Shown here one piece after another: positions 9,700 through 17,678 of a DNA stretch of 24,907 bases (positions are counted from its first letter, which is position 1; every line of letters begins with the position of its first letter). The DNA comes from Larix sibirica. Taxonomy: Eukaryota; Streptophyta; Pinopsida; Pinales; Pinaceae. The notes under the pieces were generated by a model. The model saw nothing but the letters and a program-made list of their open reading frames with translations. It made no database searches and had not been told where the DNA came from. The DNA lies in the NCBI GenBank assembly GCA_004151065.3, contig NWUY0300002958.1:30811-55717 (forward strand), read 5' to 3'. The position numbers were made by a program, and so were the translations under genes.

Positions 9700-10439
9700 C
9701 ATTTTTTTTTGCTTATTTTTTGTAGGAAGGCTTTCATTAAGAGCATTATGAGCAGATTTAGGGATAGAACCTTCAAGGTATCCCAAGTCTAACCCATAAA
9801 ACTACATCCCTTCACCTAATTTGAGTCACAAACCATGAAAGGTCTCTTCCCACCACCAACATGGGCTTTGTTCACAACTTATATAGCTCATAATTCCACT
9901 ACACTTATGACAGAAAATGATGAAAGAGGATGATAAAAAAGGTAGTTATCAATGAAGGACTTACCCTCCACCATGCACTGATCCAAGTGAATGACATCCT
10001 AAACCACATGATTTTTTCCATTATCCACGCCAAACGATTGTCAACTTTACATCCTCTAACATATTTTGACACAGCTAGTTGTGGGGATCGATGTGCCACT
10101 GTAACATTGCAAACTAAGTTTTGGAGTGTAAAATTTTAAAATACCTTTAGAAACCTTTGAGGATGAACTCCTAGTGGTCTTGACCTCTACCTCCAAATTT
10201 TTTGATCCCAAGTACTAAAAATATTGCATTTCCTTTGTAGGGTCTTCATTATAGTCCACTAGGTCTAAGTCATCCCCTAAAACATTATAAGATTACCTCA
10301 GAGGCCTTCATCGCATCCTCCTCTTACTTCACACACACACAATACATTATTAATATATTATTCATATATAATGGTATATAATAATAATGGAATGATAAGA
10401 GATCTTCATCTCTTGAGTATTTACTCTTTTGCAGAGGTA
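9700..10439. other. Gene-free stretch between LINE remnants
   Basis: No recognisable protein. ORFs at 9905-10099 (minus) and 9930-10139 (plus) overlap each other and match nothing I know. A short CA run (10331-10341) and AT-rich sequence follow (10343-10393). Part of this may be the 5' end of LINE A. Confidence 0.35.
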
Positions 10440-11740
10440 GCTTCAAATGATAGTAGGAATGTTTGGTCTTAGGGATGGAAGTTGGCAGGATATTGGATTT
10501 GGAGGGGGAAAAAGATGAGGATTGGAACCTTTGTGTTAGAAGCTAAACATCCATTTCCTTGAAACTCTTTGACTGGTATGATCTAATTAAATGGTCAAAA
10601 ATTTAGGGGACTATAGAATATATTGCAAAACTAGTTTGCAAGGAAAAGATGGAAGAAGGTTTGGAGGGGAAAAGATCCCGGTGGTGGCCTTTAATAGGGA
10701 AGTTATAAAGTCCTTCAAAAGATAAAATCTTCTTTTGGTTAGATCTAAACAATTAAATTTTAACTTTGGAAAATTTCCAAAAGAGAAATATGCAAGGACC
10801 TCAAAGAGGCATTTTGTGCAAAAATAGTGAGGAATCTATGGATCACTTGTTGGTTTTTGTCCTTTTACTAGAGTTGAATATTGGATTGAGATACTGTAGA
10901 TTGTAAGTGGAAGAAACAACTGGGAGATAAGGTCTTTGATGGGATGTTTACATTCTTAAATAATAAACAAATCTATAAAAGCATCCATGTCTCTTCCTTG
11001 TTTTGTGATTTGGCAGTGTGTGGCTATTTAGAAACAAATTGGTCTTCCAAGTTGTATAGAGTAAACCCTGCTTGGGTAGCACATAAAATTAGGAGTGCTT
11101 ACAATGGAAATTTGTCTTCTAGAAAAAATAATCCAGTGAGAATTTTAAAGAAACTCGAAATTGATTTTGAACAGTCCTATGGGTTCTTTGATGGAGCTTG
11201 TTAGTGAGACCCAAGTTTATCCAAGGTTGTTCTTATTATATTTATAGACCAACAACAAATTTTCAAGCTAAAATTTGCAGTTGGTCCAGGCACAAATAAC
11301 CAAGAAAATTTTTATGTTGTATGGATTCTATCAATGGTAGCAACATATAAAGGTGTAAAAAAGTTGCAAGTGTTTGGTGACTCAAAATTGATGGTGGATT
11401 GGGTCAATCAAAAGTGTATAGTTAACAATTTGTTGCTTGATCCTCTCATGAATCAATTCTTGTAGGCTAAGGAGAGTTTCAGAGTTCTTTCCTTTGCATA
11501 TATCTTTGAATAAGTTAATACTTTAGCTGATCAAATACCAAAAGAAGCATTGTTGATCCAAGAATAGACCCTTATTAAACAAGAGTTTAGAGGAGGGAAT
11601 CATGTTTCAAATGTCAAAAGCGTTATGTTCTAATGTTGTGTTTCAAATCCTCACCTTTTTGTTTTTTGTTATTATGATTATATTGAAGTTTATGTTGTAT
11701 CCTGTGGGTTGATTGAATAAAAAAGGGTATATTTTTTTAA
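10440..11740 (+). mobile_element. 3' end of a second LINE (copy B)
   Basis: A plus-strand LINE remnant holding only the last domains of ORF2 (zf-RVT, then RNase H) and an A/T-rich 3' end (AATAAAAAAGGG at 11716-11727). It lies upstream of the plus-strand RT remnant at 12.3 kb. In an intact element the RT would come first, so B and C are separate copies or a rearranged one. Confidence 0.6.
10640..11575 (+). pseudogene. LINE B ORF2 C-terminus: zf-RVT and RNase H
   Basis: The zf-RVT region reads KDKIFFWLDLNN, stop, ILTLENFQKRNMQGPQRGIL, then MDHLLVF (about 10717-10860), matching the plant LINE pattern K-I-F-W-L...L-T-x-x-N-L-x-x-R...D-H-L. A linker ORF (10944-11204) leads to RNase H. RNase H stays in one frame for about 400 bp: SYGFFDGAC, two stops, then VGPGTNNQENFYVVW, GVKKLQVFGDSKLMVDWVNQ and VNTLADQIPKEALL. 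Three of four catalytic acids are kept (D of FFDG, D of GDSK, D of LADQ); the usual Glu after TNN is displaced. The domain would degrade the RNA strand of RNA:DNA hybrids. Stops make it inactive. Confidence 0.75.
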
Positions 11741-11983
11741 AGTTTGCTTACAGGGAGGCTTAGAAGCCTATATAAAAGCAGTGATAGAATAGATAAAGAG
11801 TTGGTTTGTAGGACAATTTTTCAAACTGTTGTTTTTTTTCAAGACTGAAAATGCAGCATGATGTTTTTCTGATTTCATCCTCAAGATATCAAATATAATT
11901 TTTATTCATAGAAAAAATATAATAATAATAGAAATACAATAAATAATAATATATATCATATAATAAATCATGGAATTACTAAT

Positions 11984-12010
11984 AATATACAATATTCCAT
12001 ATTGTATATT
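11984..12010. repeat. Perfect 12-bp AT-rich inverted repeat
   Basis: AATATACAATAT, spacer TCC, ATATTGTATATT: a perfect hairpin in an AT-rich spacer (11740-12290) without coding signal. It may be chance in sequence this AT-rich, or the core of a small foldback element. Confidence 0.6.
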
Positions 12011-12289
12011 TCAAATGTATTTATCAAATCCAAACTAGACGATCTCACTGAGATCTTAACCAAGGTGAGGTGTACATTTCCACGTTAAATATTTTCAAAT
12101 AGAAAGATGGCACATAATAATCCTTGAATTTTATATGTCCAACTCAATAATTATCCTTGACTCAAATCTTTGAAATTATATCCATTATTGAATTTCCAAC
12201 TCAACAGGTAAGATTTTTTCTTATTTGTCCCATTTTAGGCCCAAATTTCCTATAATAGGAATTTGTAAAAGTTAGTAAATAAAGGTCGA

Positions 12290-13195
12290 AATATGTGATA
12301 TCTACCTTCCATTGTGACAAAATCCTTGGGCTTGATGGTTTTCCCATATAATTATACTTAAGTATATATGATCTTCTAGAGGATGACCTTGTGGGAGTGG
12401 TGGAGGACTATAGGAAGGAGGGAAAAGTTTGGGCAGATTTAAACACCACATTCATAGTGCTCAACCCCAAGAAATATATCCCTAACCTTTTTGGTGGTTA
12501 TAGGCCTTTCTCTCGATGCTCAACTATTTACAAAATAATCACATTAATGATCTATTAGGCTAAGACCTAATTTGTATAAGGAGATCAAAAAGGATTAGTT
12601 TTACTTTCTAGAAGGAATATTGATTCGCAATGCTATTGGAGTGGTGTAGGAGACTCTACACACTATCCACACACAAAAAATGGCCAACATTCAGTGCAAA
12701 AAAAGGATCTAAGAAGGCCTATAAAAAAATATGTTTCATTTTTCTTATGTTGATTCTCGTTCACATAAGTTTCAACATAAGAATACTTATCTGGATAGAA
12801 CCATGCTACTCCAATGTTTCTTTCGTTGTCTTAATAAATGGATCAACATTTAATTTTTTTGATCCCACTAGAGGGCTTAAACATAGATGTCCCTTGCCCC
12901 CTTGCTCTTCTCATTGGTTAGAAATGTTTGGAGTAGACTCATTAATCATCACAAGGAGATAGGGGCCCTTAAAGGGATACAAATGGGTAGAGATATCTAT
13001 TTGACTCATTCCATTTTTGTAGGATGATGCCCTTCTTTTTGGGAATGGAACATACAAGGAGGCAAAGATTCATGATCAGATCATATCTTGCTATTGCAAG
13101 GCCACATGAATGGAATTGAGCTTAACTATATCTAGTTTTGCTTGAAACAAGCTTCTCCCATGGCACAATCTAGTCATTAGAACTACCTTTCCTTA
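12290..13195 (+). pseudogene. LINE C reverse transcriptase fragment
   Basis: A plus-strand LINE RT lacking its N-terminal ORF2 part. In order: KILGLDGFPI (12320-12350), LEDDLVGVVEDYRKEGKVWA, LNTTFIVLNPKKYIPNLFGG, YRPFSRCSTIYKIITLMIY (about 12500-12556), KKAYKKICFIFLMLI (about 12710-12760), SFVVLINGSTFNFFDPTRGL (about 12820-12880) and CPLPP. The catalytic FVDD at 13016-13028 is broken by one extra G (13022). After it the frame resumes as ALLFGNGTYKEAKIHDQIIS, then CKATGMELSLTISSF. The first catalytic Asp region (family D-x-x-K-A-Y-D) reads KKAYKK. Sequence resembling LINE ends near 13190, where a gypsy pol tail takes over. Confidence 0.75.
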
Positions 13196-13204
13196 AAAAT
13201 CAAT

Positions 13205-13400
13205 AGATTTTGATGCTAGCATGAAAGAAAATAACATTCCTATGGAATGAATTCGTTGCTTAGGTGAGGGTATAATGGAAACGATTTGGACCATAAGAGG
13301 TTACTTGGGAGATGGAGGATGCCATAAGAGAGGCATATCCATTTCCGTCTAGTATTAAAATTTGTAGCAATAAGAGAACATTAAGGATGGTGTTATTCCA
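13205..13400 (+). pseudogene. Ty3/gypsy pol C-terminal tail
   Basis: The end of a gypsy integrase/chromodomain-like region. KKITFLWNEFVA, stop, VRV, stop, WKRFGP, stop, EVTWEMEDAIREAYPF fits the plant gypsy ending of the form V-x-V-x-W-K-x-x-x-x-E-x-A-T-W-E-x-E-x-x-M-R-x-x-Y-P. All three stops lie where the family has Gln or Glu, as expected from point decay. It joins the LINE RT directly at about 13195, with no upstream gypsy domains, so it is a 3' fragment. A purine-rich PPT follows. Confidence 0.6.
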
Positions 13401-13411
13401 AGTGGGAGGGG
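13401..13411 (+). other. Polypurine tract of gypsy element
   Basis: AGTGGGAGGGG, just after the pol tail and before ACATAATACAC. Plant gypsy elements usually have such a purine run before an LTR starting TGTAATAC or similar, so it marks the probable LTR start at about 13413. Confidence 0.5.
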
Positions 13412-13412
13412 A

Positions 13413-14280
13413 CATAATACACTACCACATTTGGGTACAAATTTCAACACTTTGATAACGTTTATTTGGACGAACATTCATTGAAGGATGGAATTTTCTA
13501 TCATATGGATATTTTCACCATAAAACTGACGTTTTTATAAAATGTCGGTTTAATGTCTTAGTTTGAACACATTTTCTTGCTAACATGAAAGTTTTCAAAA
13601 TAGGATTTTTTCATATTTCATTTGCCTTTTGACTCTTGATGAAAACCATACGACTATTGGGTGACCACATGTCATCCTCACAACCAATTGAAAGTGGATA
13701 TCCATTGATCTTGCGACATATGAATGACATCGTTTCAGCCATTCAGTTGAGCATGTGTAACATTAAAACTCATTTCAATTTCTATTTGTGTCTCTACTAT
13801 GTCACATAAACTATGTCGTTCCAACCCGTCCAAGATTGTCCAAGTCACCACGTGGCATACTAATAAGATTGCAAATGTTGCTTTTATTACATCGGTATTC
13901 CAACTATAATACGATGTTGTTGCGACATCAATCCAACCACCTAGGTGATCTTGTGTCGCATGGAAAATCATTTCAATATGTTTTTATGTCTCTATTCCGA
14001 CATGAAGATGACATACTTCTGACACATCCAGGACCATCAAGTCACCACGTGTCATACTAGGAATATTTTGAATGCTGCTCTATGTCTGTATGTTGACTAT
14101 TGTATGACTCAATGTTGATGTAATTCTAGTGGTATTCTGAACATCCTGATATTCTGACCATATATTGACTATCAATTGACATGCAAGGTGTCAATCTATC
14201 ATGTCCAAATTGTAGCAAATTTGTCACCCTAGAGTCAAAATTCTGATGGTGGTGAATTTTATAAATAAAATAAAATTTAT
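13413..14280 (+). repeat. Probable gypsy 3' LTR with internal tandem repeats
   Basis: Non-coding sequence after the PPT, up to the GH3 exon fragment. No second LTR copy is in the window, so the right edge is inferred only from where the next feature begins. The ORFs at 13735-13971 and 13788-14060 overlap on opposite strands inside the tandem repeat and are not genes. Confidence 0.4.
13655..14095. repeat. Degenerate ~200-bp tandem repeat
   Basis: Anchors recur in order: TTGCGACAT at 13711 and 13920; the block AACTCATTTCAATTT / AAATCATTTCAATAT near 13770 and 13966; CAAGTCACCACGTGGCATAC at 13841 and CAAGTCACCACGTGTCATAC at 14038. A weaker third copy, GTGACCACATGTCAT, lies at 13661. Spacing varies from about 183 to 209 bp, so the units have accumulated indels. 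Confidence 0.65.
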
Positions 14281-14282
14281 AC

Positions 14283-14571
14283 AATGAATTGAATAGTATT
14301 GCAACAATGATACAACCATTGGTGGATGCTTTTGTTGTGTCATGGATTCCTAGAACTAAGGTCCAAGGTGTGACATATGCGAATTTCAAAGATTATGGAT
14401 TTCAAGGGAAGCTTCCAAGAACATGGTTCAAGAGTGTTAATCAACTTCCTATGAATGTGGGTGACAAGCACTATGATCCCTTGTTTCCCTTAGGGTTTGG
14501 ATTGACCTGAATGTGGGGCACAAGCATTATGATCCCCTATTTCCCTTGGATTTAGAATTGATCACAATAGT
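14283..14571 (+). pseudogene. GH3 beta-glucosidase C-terminal exon fragment
   Basis: Plant family 3 glycoside hydrolases (secreted beta-glucosidase/exo-beta-glucanase-like) end with a conserved block seen here: [40 protein letters not shown], then [19 protein letters not shown] and a stop at 14508-14510. Only about 73 residues of a protein of roughly 600 are present, with no other GH3 exon nearby. Several usually conserved residues differ (the family W-L-P-G-T-E-G reads W-I-P-R-T-K-V; L-F-G-D-Y reads NFKDY). This suggests a lone, decaying exon, perhaps carried here with a transposed gene fragment. The last 19 residues are repeated beyond the stop in another frame. An exon of a mostly lost pseudogene is the simplest reading. 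Confidence 0.8.
14452..14563 (+). repeat. 56-bp tandem duplication of the GH3 C-terminus
   Basis: Units 14452-14507 and 14508-14563 match at about 45 of 56 positions. The second unit encodes [18 protein letters not shown], mirroring [17 protein letters not shown]. As 56 is not a multiple of 3, the second copy is out of frame, and the stop TGA is formed at the junction. Confidence 0.8.
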
Positions 14572-14574
14572 TAT

Positions 14575-15390
14575 TGAAAATATAAGGGAGTAATTTATGA
14601 TTTACCATCTCATATTTAAAGGAATGATTGGATTGTGTAGAAAAATGTATCTACCAAAATAATTGGCAAGTCATCTAGACTCCTGTTTTAGTAAAAGTAT
14701 CACTTAAGCAATTAGGGGTATAAGAAAAGGGTCATTTTGATCAAACTTACACAAGAATATACAAATACATAAAATGAAGAAGAATCTGAAACTATTACTA
14801 CAAAATCAGTACATTACATACATGACAATCCTTAATTCTCTTTGACTTACATACTCTCTAGAAAAGTATTCAAATATGGATATTTATAAATACACCGGGG
14901 ATATTGTTTAACTGTATAAATAGTAGGAACATAAACAAATTCATAGGTCACATTTTCCACCTAATTGTGCATTCCTTTGTCATATTTATGGTGAATGACC
15001 TCAACATCAATGACCTCCCTCTAAACAAGCCATGGTCACCAGTGCATACTTCACTGTCAACGACTAACTTGTTTTGCTAAGTTATGTGAAACACTTAATG
15101 CACATGTTTTTAAAAATGTCAACCAAGTGGGGTTGCTAAAACCAAATTTTGCAACTCAAATAAAGTGAATGAGCAAACATTCATTCCAATGCCATGTAGA
15201 GCAGACTAATTATTATCAAACTACTTCTGTTTCAAGAGTCAACAACGTTAATTTTGTTAAATGTACACCATTGCTTGATTATGACATCCATGAGTACAAA
15301 ATCAAAATATGCAATTCTTCAATTAAAAGAGTAGAAGATATGTTTTACAAGAATTGGTCTCAAATATTGTCATCATTGTTGTCATCTCAC
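14575..15390. other. Gene-free stretch
   Basis: AT-rich sequence with no domain I recognise. The plus-strand ORF at 15169-15444 runs into the coiled-coil exon on the other strand and looks like chance. Confidence 0.4.
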
Positions 15391-15917
15391 CTCAATATTT
15401 TCCTTCTCAAGATTGCTCTTGATAATGTTTTTCTCTTTCCTTAGGGACTGAACCTCTGTGTTCAATAATTGAGTTTTCTTCTCAAACACATCTCACCTGG
15501 CATAAAAAAAAAAAAACATATGATAAGATGAAGGTCCCTAATATATTGATGTAACTTGCTACATGTGCCAAAGGAAATAGGGTGTTACCTAGTACTATGT
15601 TGGGTAGTGATCAGACCATAAAATATTAAGTTAGAAAGAACAATTAATAACACCTAAATAACAAACCCATTTATTGCCATGCAAAAAAATAATAAACCAC
15701 TTTTTTCTAAGAGACATAAATTTGTGAGTCAAGTTCTTATTTTTGGCCAGGTCAGAGAATCTTATCTCACTGATAAATACAAGAATAGACCTGATGCAAT
15801 CTGACCTTACCCACCTTTTATCCAACTCTGATTCCATCTCCTTGATTAGAGCTTCAAGATTAGAATATATCCTAGCTATTGATTCTTCATTTTCTTGCTC
15901 CATGGCCTTCCATAACC
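15391..15917 (-). pseudogene. Two exon-like segments encoding coiled coil
   Basis: Upstream segment (15917-15811): acceptor TTTCCTAAG, then LWKAMEQENEESIARIYSNL, then EALIKEMESELDKRW, donor GTAAGG. Downstream segment (about 15491-15391): acceptor after a T12 tract (TATGCCAG, then GTGAG), VFEKKTQLLNTEVQSLRK, then EKNIIKSNLEKENIE, donor GTGAGA. Both are rich in Glu, Lys and Leu with heptad-like spacing, so a coiled coil is likely. Their phases do not join directly, so a small exon between them is missed, or the gene is broken. No further exon was found within 1 kb either side. I do not recognise the protein. A fragment of a plant structural or chromosomal coiled-coil gene is possible. Confidence 0.4.
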
Positions 15918-15929
15918 CTTAGGAAACAA

Positions 15930-17670
15930 TTGATGATACAAGGGAATTAACAAGTAGTTGGTACCTCCAATAGTCTTTTTTAGCATATTGCCTAGAATTT
16001 TGGCATTTATTTTATTGTTCCTCTCTTCTATGCAATGATGAGTGACAAATACATTGAATCATACATACATACATACATTAAAACGTTGTTTTATTCATGA
16101 CACTATTCTCAAGGGGAATTCTTAGCAAAAAATTATCGACACCATTTTCTTAGGCATAACCAAGGAAACATGAAGACAGGTAGAAGTTAGAACATACTAA
16201 ATGTTATTTTCAATCATAAAGATCTGAATGATGCTCAAGGCATAAAATAAAAATGAACCACTGATTGAAAATAAGGTTCTATGGTAAGCTGAAAGAATGC
16301 AGGAGCAAGTTGATAACCACATATCAAAAGATAATGTGTTGAATATGGAAAGTATCATAGTAATTCTAACATAATATGGGTTAAGTTCATAGATTGCATT
16401 AAGGTTCTTAAATGAACAAGAGCCGAAGGATCTTAGATATCAGTTCAAGATAGAAGATATTCAAGCATGATTTGGGATTCAGCAATTTATTCCCAATCAA
16501 ATTAAGGAGGGAGACAAATTCTTCCTCTTTCCTATTGAGGGATATCTTCTCCAAAAAATGGAAACCAACTAACCATTGATTGAGGTGAAATAAAAAATCC
16601 AACTGCATTTAAATATATCCTTCTCGCTCACCGAGTCTAGCAATAAATTTCATAGGCACTTTAAACAAGGAATGTTTTGCTAAATTCTGTTTTTTTTAAA
16701 AGAGAGCTTAACATACAAAAGATTCCCTGATATGGGTGAGATCATATGAGAACCGACAAATAAATTTACATTAAATTGGATCATTTTATAGAAGTTGTAC
16801 ATTCTAATGAAGTTACTTGAAAACTATCTAGGTTCTCTATGTAGACTATGATGTGTGATCTATTAGAGTTGTGTAGTGCTATGTCTATGCAATATAGAGG
16901 AATTGCTTGTTAGATGAGAAGGAAATATAGGGGAACTGTATTTTCAACTTCCAAGTCATCCCTGGCTTGAGCTAAGGACCCACCAATGTTAAGCACCTAT
17001 CAACATTGAGTTTGGATTTGAAAAGTGATATGGAGGGAAACTTTTGTTTAACGTAAGGTTTCTTTAGAGACAATTTGGGCTCTGGGTATGTTTTAAAGGC
17101 CCAATTTTTTTCTTCTAGAAAAAACATGGATATGATGGCTAACATATTTTTAATCCAAATCCACCAAGGCATAGGTAACACCAACAAATGGGAACAAACA
17201 ACAATACTTTATGAAATTTTAGAAGCATTACTAATTAAAAATGAAAAAGATTGAAGGAAATTTAATAAGGGAAACAAACTAAAATTTCCAATACTCGAAT
17301 CATCCAAAAAAACCACAATAGTGACAACATCACATAAAGTGGACAACACTCTTGGAACAACAAAATGTATTATATACATAAGGGCACATAAAATGTATAA
17401 TCAACAAACCAATATATTGTTTATTTAACAACTTTTTACATTCTGACAATATTATTAAAAATAAAAGATGCCAAAATGCATGCTTGCTCGAGCTTCACTT
17501 GGTTTTGAGAATAATTTATTCTCTACTAAACNGGCCAACCACGTGAAGGTGGAATCTCATTTGGCCCCTTACCCCCCCCACGTCATTCTCAATTCCCCAT
17601 ACTAGATCTATCAACTAATGAAAAACAATTGAAATTAACATAGTACAAAATATATACAATATTGAATTTG
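15930..17670. other. Long stretch without recognisable gene
   Basis: Contains an ATAC microsatellite (16061-16079) and minus-strand ORFs at 16408-16608 and 16972-17187. The latter (LPMPWWIWIKNMLAI, then KTYPEPKLSLKK, then SKLNVDRCLTLVGP) has a protein-like composition but matches nothing I know and lacks clear splice borders. An assembly N lies at 17532, beside a C8 run (17572-17579). Confidence 0.35.
16061..16079. repeat. ATAC microsatellite
   Basis: About four and a half copies of ATAC in tandem. A common low-complexity tract, possibly polymorphic. Confidence 0.8.
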
Positions 17671-17678
17671 AACGTTAA

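Larger units (their letters stand above)
5640..9700 (-). mobile_element. Decayed L1-type LINE (copy A), interrupted by PLE
   Basis: On the minus strand, ORF1 (DUF4283, zinc knuckle) lies upstream of the ORF2 endonuclease, the standard order of plant L1 elements. The copy ends shortly after the endonuclease, with no RT found below 5640. ORF1 is split by the plus-strand Penelope-like insertion at about 8110-9545. A patch at 9545-9660 (EFVGKNLDWKFISCEN, then KYLKWM) may be the N-terminal part of the same DUF4283 domain. All parts carry stops and frameshifts. Confidence 0.7.

Noticed and set aside
16972-17187. Minus-strand ORF with a protein-like tail (SKLNVDRCLTLVGP)
   Set aside because: Starts only at an alternative codon, has no splice borders and no known family; noted in the stretch entry but not called as a gene.
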